DNA from: Serinus canaria
Lineage: Eukaryota > Chordata > Aves > Passeriformes > Fringillidae
Length of the DNA: 64,000 nucleotides
Reading direction: 5' to 3'
Assembly (NCBI RefSeq): GCF_022539315.1
Contig: NC_066323.1
Location: 12,943,219-13,007,218, forward strand
Within the stretch, counting starts at the first letter, position 1. Each line of letters starts with the position of its first letter. A program made the translations under genes and the position numbers. Under the pieces are notes generated by a model. It searched no databases. It had not been told where the DNA came from and worked only from the letters and a program-made list of their open reading frames with translations. Of this stretch, positions 24,766 through 36,980 are shown piece after piece.

Positions 24766-26340
24766 TCCTATATTCACAAGTCTGATGGCCTTTAAGATTT
24801 TTTTAATGTGTTTAAAATGCCCAAAATAGTACATCTGCCAAGCCCAAGCAGTCATGAATGTGTCAAGCCCCTGAACAAAGATGAGCAGAATAAATAAAAA
24901 AAGAAAATCTGAGAAAATAATGTTGTGTCTGTTATGTGCTGTCTCCTTTCATCTGCTTTATCATTCATGCTTGCTAGATTTTCTCTGCAGTTGGGAGGGT
25001 TGGAAAATGAGAAACTGAGGTTTTGCATAATCACATGATTCCAGGAAATGCACTTTTAGGGAAAATGACCAAATGTCACAGACAGCTGACAAGCATGACA
25101 AGCCATGAGAGGGTGCTGTCAGTTTCTGGGTGTGAACTTCCAGTTTTAGCCAAAGTTATGAACATAAATTTACCGTTTGTTACTTTGGAGTAGCATTTAT
25201 TTATTTACTCATTTCACCAAAGAAATTGTCAACTTTGCAAGTGTCTTCAAATCATTTGCTGTCATACGGTTTGCAGCACTTTTATGGCCTCTGTAATTTA
25301 TGGTTAAGTGATTTAAAATATCTACCTTGATTAGATCTACATTAGTCTTATATTTTTTATGTCAAATTATGTAAAAATGGAAATAATGATTAATTTTGCT
25401 ATAGGAAATTTCACTGAGTTATAATAATTTCAGTCTTATCTCTTTGAGCTGCATGTTTCTCCTATTGCTTTAAAACTAATTTAGGCCACATTATATACAA
25501 AATTAAATCTTACTTTTATAGCTACACCCTTGGGGTTCAATGAAAAGACTTTATGAGCTAGAAATTAAAAGTACTGGTTGAAAATACTATTACATTATAC
25601 AAGCTATTATTAAGGCAATTTACAAAGTTGGTATTAAAACTATGCACATTTTTCATTGTTAGCACCCATATATTCAGCAAGCCCATGGGACCATTTTGTT
25701 TATAATCTGGCAAATAAAATCAACTGAAAGGTAAACAGTAAGTCCACAGCATTTCTTGATAGGGAAAATTGCACTATAATAACTGTAAAGCAGATTTAGC
25801 TTCAGATTGTTATTAATTTAGGTGATACACACCACATTTGTTAAATGTAAAATTCAGTTTGAAACTCTGTGTTCCACAAATATTGCAGAACACACAGAGC
25901 TCTGAGTTTGCTTTCTCATAAAAAACCCAGATACCTTATATTCAATGAAATTCAATTTGGCACCAATGTATTTTTGCATCTTAAATGTGTAGTCACAGTT
26001 GATTTTTGACTCCTATGTATGCATACTTCCAGAATTTGGAGGCAATATAATTGCTTGTTTTGCTTGGACTGTAGGTAACATAATGCATGGCCTAATGCTT
26101 TCATTTCTGAGCAGTGATGTAAAAAACCTTGCAACATGATTTATGGTCTTTTAATTTCAAGGATGCTTAAAGAACAGAGACCACCAAGAAGCAGGGTGGA
26201 ATATCAAATATTTGCCCAAGATGACAATACTGAGGCAGAGCACGCAGTTGGTCCTTTAATGTTTTATATTTATATGTTCTGCATTGGTGTCATATCAAGA
26301 TGGGACAACTGTGTTTAAACAGAAGGGGAAAAGATTTATT

Positions 26341-27120
26341 CTTCCTCTCTTGGTGAAACCCCCTGCAATAGCAGAAATGTTTGATCAAGAAAGCTGCTGG
26401 CAGGACTGGCTGGGTGCAGTGTGAGTGCTGGGAAGAGCTGGAAGGATGGAGCATTGGCTGCAGCAGCACCACTCCTCAATCCTTTGCTGCTCTGTGGCTG
26501 CTGGAGCCTTGTTGGGAAGGTCTCGTTGCTGTGACTCAGAGGTTTTTTCCATCTTCTTTCACTCTAATTTTACAGAAAAAGTGTCACATGGAGTCAGAGG
26601 ACAAGGAAGTGCATCTTCTCTTGGTTCCCAGGACTAGGTTCTAGCTAGCACTTGGCTGTAAGGTGAGAGGATCAGGACTTTTGGGGTTTAGCTCTTCTGA
26701 GGTTGAGGCCTGTGATTTATTTGGGGCATCTGTTCTTGCAGAGGAGTCTGAGAAAACCCTCCCCAGACCTTTTGAAAGGGCTGATCCATGAGGTGCTAGA
26801 TTTTAACCAGACTAGGAGAGAGCAAGGATGCTCAGGCTGCTGCTGCAGGTTCAGTGGGGAGCTGGGATATTAACGAAAAACCTGTCCAAATTCTGGGTAA
26901 AACAGCAAAATTGTTCTTGCTACCACCCTTTGTGGAAAGCTTGTGGCTCAGGAGCTGCCTGGGAAGGAAGAGCTGGTGTAAATGTGCTGCCCAGTCATGG
27001 GCATCCTGCCTTCAGGGGATGCTGTGGGATGCTGAAAGCAGAGATCCTTTCCTTGGATGCTCAGAGTCAGCCTCTGCAGGACAAGGATGGATCAGGTGCC
27101 AAAGGTGACTGGCACACTGT
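26341..27120. other. C+G-richer patch, no gene recognised
   Basis: About 0.8 kb with composition above both flanks but few CpGs. Open frames of 60 to 98 codons occur in several overlapping frames and look like chance. It may be an old, unrecognised transposon remnant. Confidence 0.45.
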
Positions 27121-27644
27121 ATAATCAAGCCAATAAACTCTGCTGTGTTACTGAGCAAAAGGAACGTTGACTGTTCCTGTTGTGTTGCGACAGAGGGAAT
27201 TCCATGCAGGAATGTTGTGTACAGCTGTAGTGACCTGAAGTGCCAGTCTGCACTGAAGGGTCACAGAAACACCTGAAAGTCTCTGATTTTATGTATGTGA
27301 AGGACCAATAACCATTAAAATGAAATAAACCAAGAGTGTAAGCTTAAGGAGCTCCTTCTTTTTTCACGTTACAAGAACAATTTAAGAAGAATCATGATTT
27401 TTTTTGGCTGACAAAACCTCCTCTAACCACCCAACTTTATTCCTGTTGCTGACCATAAAAATATGATTTATAGAGATTATAGAAGCTAATAAAAAAGGAA
27501 TAGCACTGATATTGTATTTAATTTTGACAGTCTTTATTATCTGCTTACTGTCCCTTAAAGAAAAAGCTTTTATAACTATTACAGCATAATGCAAACATTG
27601 CTATTATTAGGTATTCATATTTTACGGCCTTGGAAAATGTTGAC

Positions 27645-27660
27645 ATCAAATTAATTTGAT
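27645..27660. repeat. perfect 16-bp palindrome
   Basis: The sequence atcaaattaatttgat is its own reverse complement. Its centre (aattaatt) is a homeodomain-type core. A+T-rich palindromes of this size do arise by chance in such DNA. Confidence 0.9.
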
Positions 27661-30600
27661 TATGGATAAAGTAATTCAATTGTAGATTGCCTACATTAAT
27701 TTATTAAACACTGTAAAAGATAATAGATTGAGCGCAAAGGGAAATGGAGGAAATTATGTGTACTCAGAAAACTATCAAGCATGTTTAACATGTTTGTACA
27801 GAGAAAGCAAAAAAAAGACATTATGTAATACATCAATCAACCCATGGAGATTACATTTCAAAGCCTTTTTATATTGAACAAATGGAGCTTGATTTTTAGT
27901 CTTTTAGAAGTATCTGAATTTACAATAGTATAAATTTACAAATAAGGCATTTTACTTTTGTTGCTATTGTTATTATGGCTTGAGGATCAAAGCCTTAAAT
28001 TAGGTATCTGAATTAAATATAATGATCCCTAAGAACTGATCATCACCACACCAAGTCCTATTTATATAACTTTTCAGATTTAAATAACTGAATTAATTTT
28101 TAAAAATATTTAAAATGAAGGAAAAAAGTTTAGGGATGGGACATATCAAACCACAGGACAGTCCTGGAAACCCTTACACACACGTATCTTCTTCACTGAG
28201 TGCCTCTCTTCCCTTCAATGGGGATTCTTGAGTTACCCACAATGATTTCAGGAAATTCATAAAGGCGGTATAATAATGGTCTTATAAAAAAAATGGTATG
28301 AAACTGATCAGATTTCTTACTAAATGACACGTTCTCAGTAAGATCAATGAAAGTTCACGTGTCTTCAGGCAGGGATCTCTTTGTGTATGGTTTTGAAGCA
28401 GAAGGATCTACTCATCTAATTTTTCTCTTATAAAATAGTGTGTCTTTCATCTCCTTGTACTGAATTGTATCTTCATCAACTTCCCACTGGTTTTAGCAAA
28501 AATATGTTAGGATCTTCTTAAGTCTTGGGAAGTTTTGCAGAAATACAAAATATTACATGTGCAAACTAAAGCTTTGTATGGGGTTGTTTTAGATTTCACT
28601 GTTGGTGATTTTCTGTCTTCCCCACTGCTTTTATTTTATTGTTTGAATTCTATTCTAAGGAAATCATACTTATAACAAATTTTGATCCCAGGTCTACAGA
28701 CACGGACTCCCTTACAAACATGAAGAATCACAATAATCAGGAGTCACCCATATAATTACACCTACTTATTAACAGGTTGAATAATTCAGAATATGGACAC
28801 TGGACTGATCAATTTTTTTTCTGTGATGTGTTAGGGAAAATTTTTGACTTACAAAGGTTAAAGGCAAAAAATTCTTCAACTCTTATCAGGAGTTGCTTCC
28901 TCATATCTTCCAAAGGTGAATTGAACTTTTAAAGGCTATAAAGGATGATAAAATACAGAAAATATATTTTAAGCTAATGTCTTGCAGTATGCCTTGCAAT
29001 GTTCTTGTTAAAACAAGATGTTCCTTGATGGAATATCACTCAGTTCTTAATGAACATTCATTTCAAAGAGGGCATTTTTGTCAGTATGTTTTATTGCCAT
29101 AAAATACTACATTTGACATACATAAACATCAAATTTTGATATGCTTAGGCCAAGATATGTAACTTTTCTCTGTTTTCAGTCTTGATGTTAAAATTCTGAA
29201 TTATGCTGTGCTGATTTGTTACCTTTGAAGCTTGTCTGACACTCACCTATTTTGAATTGATGGGAGTACTATTAGACTGAACCATTTCCTGGGGTGCAGT
29301 CATATATTTTTGAAATCTAATCACAATGAGCTCTTTACTACAAGAAACAATACCTGGATATTGCTGACATCTTACAAAGCAGATAGAAAGAACAGAACAT
29401 TAAATGCCCAAGTTAATTCCAAAAAGAAAAGAGAGAATGGTTTAACTCTCTCTTATCATATTTCATAGTAGTCTTCATATACAGATGTGATATAAATCCA
29501 TGACTGCAATGTAAGCACTTTGCTATTAAAACCTTCTAATTAATAATGAATTTGGTAATGATTACGATAACAGTTACTATTTAGTACAAGCAAAAACTGG
29601 ACATAATTTTCAAATGGGGCCAAGTAGAATCTCCTCAGTCCTCGTTATTTATGCTTCTGCTTTCTGAAGGTCAGATTATTTTTCATTCTATTTAATAATT
29701 CACTAGGTATACAAAATGTTTACTTCATGTCTGAACGACAACCAATCTTGTTTTAATTAAATATACCTCCTGACATGGTTTTAACATATCAGTGAATTCA
29801 AATCAGTTAGTAAAATGTTAAGCAAATCAAATTTGTAGTCACTCTCCACTTTGAATATCCACTTCTCTAGTTTCTTCCCACCTGCTGTCATGTGTTAATT
29901 TTTTTAAAGCATCATCTATTTGCAAAAAAAGAAAGAAATTGGTATTGTCTTGTGTTGTTTCATCCTTAAAGTGAAACCATTTGCAAGAAAATTATGGGTC
30001 CCTAGTGCTGAACTTCTTTGCATATTAATTTTGTTAGCCTTACCTCCTGTGGTCTTTAGTTCTGGAAGGCCTATTAGATAATACACAAGATAAATTTTCC
30101 CTGGTATCTTACAGCTAGTCAGAGGAAAATAATCCTTTCTTCTTAAAACTTAAAAATTGCAGTATTAGCCATGCATACATTCCCCCTATTTTATTAGTAA
30201 AGATTAATTTAATTAAGCACAAAAATCTAGTCAATATTGGTTATATTTGTTTCCAGGTCTCATGGAATTTACGCTTATGTTAATAAATGTGTCTCAAATG
30301 ATAATGGATAAGAGATGGATTCTGCACAAAATTCTGTCAAATGGTGGTGGCAGAATGGGCTTTGGTGGAATTGGTGTGTTTTATCTGAAATGCAGAAGCC
30401 CAGGGAAGCTGAGTAGCTGGAACAGCTGTGGTCAGACACCAATGACAGGCACTCCACGTGGTTACAAAAGAGGGTTTAGCTGGATAAGGTTGGATGGCTG
30501 GAGACACTTGGGTATCCAGAACTGCAGAAAGATGACTGGTGAGGTTCACAAGTGTCCAAGCACACAAGACACAGCTCCTATTTTCAGCCTGTGGCAGTGA

Positions 30601-33600
30601 ATATTTTGGCCTCTTGGTGAGTTTCTCTAAGTATCCAAGTACCTGCAAATTCCCTTGGAAATCTGTCTCAGGGTTATGATAACATAGCAGCTGCCTTTCA
30701 GTAGGTTCTCTGTGCCTAGAAAGTGAACTTGTGGTTTTTGGAAATAAAGTGCTGGTGTTACATCTTGCTCCCTACAAATGACCAAATTACAGGTTAAATT
30801 TCTTCAGCTGCTTGAACATATTTGCACCCAAGTATCATAAGTTTTTTGTCATAACAAAAGAAATGTGTGGAAAGCCGTCAGTTCTTGACAGATATCTTGT
30901 TTTTGAGTTATGTTTTCCCTCAAAACATCCTCTGCTTTTAGAACAATAGAACTGTTAATATCTCTCAAAAGTTTATAGCTGAGCAGAGACCAATCAATTT
31001 GGTTCAGGATTTCCAGCTCATACTCTGAAAACAAAGTGAGCCCATCTTTAGGCTAAATTACATCATTATTTACTGGCACTGCCTATTGTTTAAAATGGCA
31101 CACCAGGCCACAATCCTAAACAAGCCTATAGTAGTTTTATAGACTCTAAAAGTGTAGTGGAAAAAAAGACATTTTCATAGTTGCTGACATCTCTGATTTA
31201 CAATTGCATTGGGAACTAGTTATCAAACAGGTTTCTTTGCTGTTACCAGATGTTTCTAAATATCTGTTTTATTTTTTAATTAAAATCCTTAAGACATTCT
31301 AAAAGCATTTTTTTTCTCATATATTTTTGAAATGATTAAATGTTCTTAAATCAGAAACCATATGTAGATATTCTCTGCTCCTGAGAACTGTAAAACCATT
31401 ATCTCTGACCCGTGCATTATCTGGGAGACTTTCTGGGAAAGAAAATTCACCTTTTTTTCCCCTCTGTACTAATCCACACCTGAATCAGACTTGCAGGGAG
31501 AGAGCACTCTTAACAGTGTGCCAAAAGTGAGAATCCACACCAAAACCACAAAACTTGTTTAGGTGATTTCCTTCAAAGAAAAACCTATTAGAACTCACAA
31601 CTTTTGCCTTTGGCTGTAAGTTTGTTAGCATTGAGACAAATGGAGAGATTTAGAGAAAGAGTGTGGTGTCAAAATAGAATGGATTTTTCTAGTTTACGAT
31701 GAGATTATCAATATTAACCAATTAAATGTGCAAAACATATTTTGTGTATTTAGATGCAAAGATGTTACAGATAATGGTCTGAAAGCCTGTAAAAAGGATT
31801 TTTCCCCCATTACTAGTGGGCCATGAGATAAGTAATGAAAATAAATACACAAGCCATCAATAAGTATTCACACACAAGATCTACTCTGTTTCCTCAGGCA
31901 AATCTTTTGACCTTTCAATATTCCTGTTGTCCCCCTCTTTGCGTGTTTGATCTGTTTGGACTGTGGGGTGTCTGGAGAGAGAACTGATCTCACCCAAACA
32001 GCTGTGAGATCTCAGTTTTCTGCAAAGCCTCGAGGCACTGCCAGGCTGTTGATGCACCGAGCAGTATTTCAATCTAGGAAGTTTCTGCTTTATTGCTAGA
32101 AAAAGGATCTATCAATACAAAATGGCTTTCAGCCTGTGTTCTTCCACCAGAGTGCTTGCCTACCATGTGCAGAGACCTGATCTCTGCAGGGCTCATTTGC
32201 TCTCTCCCAATTTCTGGTATTGCCTCTGCATATGGCTGGTGGGAAGCAAGGAGGAGGAGATGGATTCTGCTGCAGATTCTGTTAGAGAAGAGGTGACATC
32301 ACCAAGAGATAGAAATGGGGGAGAAATGAGCTTCCCTGCAGGGCAAGGAAGAGTAAAGAGAATGTCATGGCAGTGTATTTGGGGAAGCAGGTTGGAGAGA
32401 AGAATGAACAGAAGGAGGGAGAGCAATAGAGACAACAGGAAGAAGAGTAAAGAATGAGCAATGAGACAATATGATTAGAGCTTTTTTTCCACCAGGGAGA
32501 AACATTTGCAATGCAAACAATTAAAATCCGTTAGACTTTCCTAATAATGCTTTTCCATGCGTGTAATCATGGCGATTGCCAAAAGGATGGGGAGGAAACA
32601 GCAGGCAGGATATTTTTGGGTGTAAATGAAGAAGTGGGACTCCAGATTTGCAAATGGGAGACTGGATGATTTTTATCTTGTGGTTGGACATACGTTATTG
32701 GCACACGATGGCAGAAGAAGTGGTCTGAATGGATTCTAGGGGATGGAAAGTATTCTGTGTCCCAAATCAAACTGTTCCCATCGAGATGAACAATTTTCAT
32801 CAATGTTAAATGTACAGACTTGCTTCCATACTGAGAGGAAAATCTTTTCTACCAGTATTTAATACATAAGGAATGAAAATACTGCTTTTCACTGACTGTA
32901 AGCCTATTGTTATTTCTTCCTTACTTAAAAGGAGAAAATACCTTTGTTTGGAAATTTTTTGAACCTTTGAGTAGCAAATAGTATCTGGTCATTGGAGGTA
33001 TTTAAATCAGATGAAAACTTAATAGGAATTATCTTCAAAGACTTCTGGGATGAGTTTTAAATGTGGTCTTGTGAAAAGTCATTACACTGTACTCAGAGAA
33101 TATGAAAGATCTGATACCATCTGAGTGTGGTAGAACCACGATTAAAACCTGGCAATACCCTGTGCCTTTCACTGTTTCTGCCCTGGCCAGTCTGTGCCAA
33201 AGAACAAAAAAGGGACTTCATTTATTGATGAAATTCCAGTTCCAAATTGTCTTCATGTAAATGTGGCTTTTTAACACATTTGTTTAAGGGCAGGTATAGC
33301 TGCTGAACTTGTCTTCCTGAACACTGCACAGTAACATTAATGTGCCATTTTTGTCAGGCTACCCTGGCTCTGCTGAAGAGTATTTCAGTGTTTTATGTTT
33401 TTGTTCATTGGAAAAAAGCTCTGAACTTGAAGTTCAGTTGTGTTCCATTTATTTTCTTTTTATGTTTGATAGTTTCATATTAAATAAGGGTTTATCTTTA
33501 ATGTTGCCAAAATGCTCTGTTTCCCAGCAATTAATTGCTAGGTTTTATTTTCCATTTCATACAAGTTTATTTTATCACTTTACATCTTTATCTGTCAAAC

Positions 33601-34208
33601 TCATTAGCCGTTTCTTTGAAAACTTCAGTAATTTCTTCAGGGTTTTTTTTCCAGGTCATAAATAAACAAGAAATAATCTTTCAAAACAGATTTTTGTGAT
33701 TATTCACTCCATTTTCAAATATCTCTTTTCTTAACAATCAAAGCTAATTCTTTCTCTCTTCAGAAGTTTCTATCACACTATTTGCAAATCCCACAGTCTA
33801 GTGCTGACTATTGTATTGGTATCTCCATAGATCTTAAGTCAACTGGGGTAGAATTTCTCCTGCTGACCCACTGTTACTTCTTCCAAGCTTTCTATCCAGT
33901 TTACTCATCATGATTTCTATTCTGTGCTTTGGTGTTAAGTTTTCTAAACAATACATTTTATATTTCTCTGCTGTAATTTTCACTATAGTGATCTGGAGTA
34001 TTCATTCGTATGTTTAAGAAAACAGATATCAATTTGTTTTCATGTTAAACATGTGGTGAAGTCACTTGAATGGCATCAGTAAGAATTAAACATTCTGGTT
34101 TGGATCTGATCCCCATTTTCAATTTGTTGAAACAGTCTCAACATAGATGTTGTGTCAGCTTTCCTCAATCTCAATATCAGTGCCTCCAAGGTTGAAAAGG
34201 AATCTCTC

Positions 34209-34237
34209 TTTTTTTTTTTTTTAATTTTTTTTTTTTT
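34209..34237. repeat. interrupted poly-T tract
   Basis: Fourteen T residues, two A residues, then thirteen T residues. A lysine-rich minus-strand open frame across this tract is an artefact of the homopolymer. Confidence 0.95.
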
Positions 34238-34999
34238 ACCGCTTCCTCTTTCCTCCTGAATAGTTTTGACAGAAGCTTTTTTGTCATGTACAGACATTTA
34301 GGCTTCCTGACCTAATAGTTTTGCTGATCCTGATTTTCTTACATAATTCTTCTTGTTTCCTTAGGAAATGTAAATCTGCTGCAGCATCTGTTAGCTATCC
34401 TTGTTTATTAATAATTAGGCATGAATGTAATTATAAATTCTTTAATAATTTACCTTTACCACCTCTGAGAGGCCCATAACTGATCTCTTGTTTAAACATT
34501 TCAGATCTTCGTCTTACATTATTTTCATATATCATTCTCAAAATGTTGACCACATTGTTGATACAAGCAAAATCTCATCCTCAGCTCTTGCCAGGAATTT
34601 ATCTCTGAATGTGTTATCTCTTCTAATTGGACATTTGGGAGAGAACAGATTGCTGGAAGCTCAGCCCTATGGCTCCTTAATTCATAGCTGCTTGGCCCTT
34701 CACTAAATTAAAGCTGCATGGAGCTGCCTGATTTAAGAACTCAGAGTATTAAGAGCAGCAAAAGATGAGACATAGCAGGGCTATGTACTGGTATGCTGTT
34801 TATACACCCTGTTTGGATCAGGCTCCAAACACATTCACTTTTCATTTACTTTTGCCAAATTAATACTGCTGAAGGAACAGAGGAATCTCCAGCCATTGAG
34901 GGGCTATTTTGACTGAATATGTAGTGGAAAATGAGATTAGCAGCCCAGAACTCTAGTCCTCTTCAGGAGGTGAACAGATGTGTTCTTCCAGCTTCAGCT

Positions 35000-35335
35000 G
35001 TGCCGGTGGAAGGCATTAGTGACCGCCGCCTGGCTCTGGGCGCTTATCGGGAATCCCAAATCCCTCCGGCTCTGCCCGTAGCGCTGCTCATACAGGCTTC
35101 CTCTCTAACCTATTTTTTCAAAACGCACTAGATTAGCAAAGCCTTACCGTTTATCTGAACTAACCTGGCCTCCTTGGAAGAGGAGTAAGCCGGGGAGTGC
35201 TCGGGTAACCCGCTCTGCCAGCGGATCGGTAGGGGCAGCAAAGAACAGTGGACAGCATCCCCGTCCCTGGCAAAGCTGCTGCTAACGACACGTCTGGCCC
35301 GACCCCAAAGGCTGCTAGATATGCGTTTTGTCTCC
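35000..35335. promoter_or_regulatory. weak CpG cluster
   Basis: About twenty CpGs by eye lie in roughly 330 bases (first ccgg at 35003, last tgcg at 35333), whereas the sequence on both sides is CpG-poor. Overall C+G content is only moderate. CpG retention suggests an unmethylated element such as an enhancer or minor promoter. It lies about 1.2 kb left of the strong island at 36.5 kb and may belong to the same regulatory domain. No reading frame is supported. Confidence 0.4.
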
Positions 35336-36510
35336 TTCCTATCCCCATGGTAATTCCAGATCCATTTACTCCTCTAATTTCTGCACTTTAGACTATTCTG
35401 CTTTTGACAGCAGCACTTTGTTTATTTCAAAAGCTTTCATTCTCCCAGCGGCTGTGTAGAGTGATGATCTGGTGAGCAGGAAAAAAGAGTGACTTCTAAC
35501 TGCACACGTATGCTCCCCCTGGTTTTCTCCATTTAATAAAATTTTATTACTTACTACCTCTAAATTCCTCTGTGAAAAATCACCAGATTCTGCCATGTCA
35601 CTCTTCTTTGTATTCTGAACCACAGGGAAAAAAAAATCAAATACTTACTTGCTTGGAAAAATATGTCAAGAAAGACTGTGTCTGCCCCATGGTGCTTCTG
35701 GCTCAAATGAGATAAAACACAGAGGTAGTGGACACTTTGTGGCAGAGATCTTCTGCTCAAACAAAAAGATACCAAAAAAACCCTCAAATTACTTTACACA
35801 GGCTGGGGATTTGCTGTTTCCATATCATCAGATTAGGTTTTTTCACTTCTGTATTGCAGTATAGTAATGACAGCACTCAGAATTTTAGGTTCACATTGGC
35901 TTATATGTCTCAAGAAAAAGAATCCCACTCCCCACCCCTACCCCCCCAAAATTAAAACTGTATTCCAACATTCTTATTTTATTTAGTTTTTCTTTTCGAC
36001 AAGAAATTAAAATACAATATTTTTAACATTTTGAAGGTGATTTTTTTCAGGCTGGGGATTTCCAAAGGGGAAAAAAAAGTTATTAAATCCTTAAATTGCT
36101 CTAAAGATTTAGGAAAACATGTAGATTTAATGGTCTGCAGCTTTTCAGAGAGGAATCTGAAAGAGAATGAAAATATTGCAATGGAAGTGGGAGTCAGGTC
36201 CAGATGTACTAGACAGCCTTAAGAGAGTCAAGGAAATTGAGGGCAGCTGAAGTGAAGGTGCACTGGGATTTATTGGCGCCAGAAAAAGTCACAGGCATAG
36301 AGAATTTTGGTCCAACTACTATTTACTGTGTGTTTAATCACAGAGGCTTTGGAGCTAGCCAAATCCCTCTGGAGAATGCAGAGCTGAAAAAGTAATGCTT
36401 TTCTATTTTTTTAATGGGTGAGAAGCTAGACGAGGGGAGAGCAAAACCAAACCAGATTTTGGAGGGGAGGGGGGAATGAAGCAGAAGGACCCAAACCGGG
36501 TCCTGAACAT
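35336..36510. other. A+T-rich DNA between the two CpG clusters
   Basis: No gene or transposon was recognised. A short C-run occurs at 35941-35947 and a G-rich run (ggaggggaggggggaatg) at about 36461-36478. Confidence 0.65.
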
Positions 36511-36980
36511 TCCACAGTGACGCATCTCCTTCCCCAGGGATCCCTCTGCTCCATGTGCGTGCCTTTGCGGGGAAGATGCTGTTCGGGGATGACCAGAAAG
36601 TTTAAGATTATTAAGAGTCGAACGGAGAGAACAAATCCACCTTCCCTGGCTGTGCGAGCCCGGGCGGCCCCGGCGGTGGCGCTGGCACCGCGCAGGAGCC
36701 GCCGGAGCGCGGGAGCGGAGCGGGGACCCGGCCGGGCTGCGGCTCTCCGCTCCCGATGGAGAAGGCTTTGGCTGGGCAGGGGGCGGGAGAGAAGGCGGAG
36801 GGGGCGGCTCCCGGCACTGCCAGAAGCCCAGCGAGTGGCTCAGGGGTGCCGGAGGGAAGCGGAGCGAAGCGGTGCCCGCCTGCCGTCCCTGCGCTCTGCC
36901 GGGGGTGCGGCTCTGCGCGCCGCTCTCGCGTTCGTGTGCCTCCCCTAGAGGTGGGTGAGGTGCGTGCGTGAAAGTGGTGG
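36511..36980. promoter_or_regulatory. strong CpG island, candidate promoter
   Basis: Between about 36620 and 36965 the sequence is very C+G-rich with some forty or more CpGs by eye, among A+T-rich flanks. GC boxes occur at 36779-36788 (gggggcggga) and 36800-36808 (gggggcggc), with a further gggcgg at about 36662-36667. No TATA box is seen, which is usual for CpG-island promoters. Direction is undecided. A consensus-like 5' splice site (agag/gtgggt, GT at 36951) on the plus strand would suit a first exon running rightward. All three plus-strand frames and a minus-strand frame stay open, so coding content cannot be inferred. The only ATG-initiated frame ending near the splice site (from 36756) has a poor start context. 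Confidence 0.72.
36779..36808 (+). promoter_or_regulatory. two GC boxes (Sp/KLF-type sites)
   Basis: Two gggggcgg cores, at 36779-36786 and 36800-36807, about 20 bases apart inside the CpG island. Sp-family factors bind this core in housekeeping-type promoters. Confidence 0.6.

Larger units (their letters stand above)
23461..26340. other. gene-free A+T-rich DNA
   Basis: A small C+G-richer patch at about 23520-23710 is followed by a TA/TG simple repeat. A 134-codon plus-strand frame at 23843-24247 has no recognisable domain. A perfect 12-bp-arm inverted repeat lies at 24737-24765. No transposon or RNA gene was recognised; 25140-25900 is unique-looking and very A+T-rich. Confidence 0.7.
27121..34980. 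other. gene-free A+T-rich DNA
   Basis: The longest quiet stretch of the window. It contains a perfect 16-bp palindrome (27645-27660), a C+G-richer patch at about 30330-30610 carrying a 117-codon frame, purine-rich sequence at 32330-32460, and an interrupted poly-T tract (34209-34237). No gene, RNA gene or recognisable transposon was found. Confidence 0.7.

Noticed and set aside
34076..34297. Lysine-rich minus-strand frame
   Set aside because: The lysine run is just the poly-T tract read backwards.
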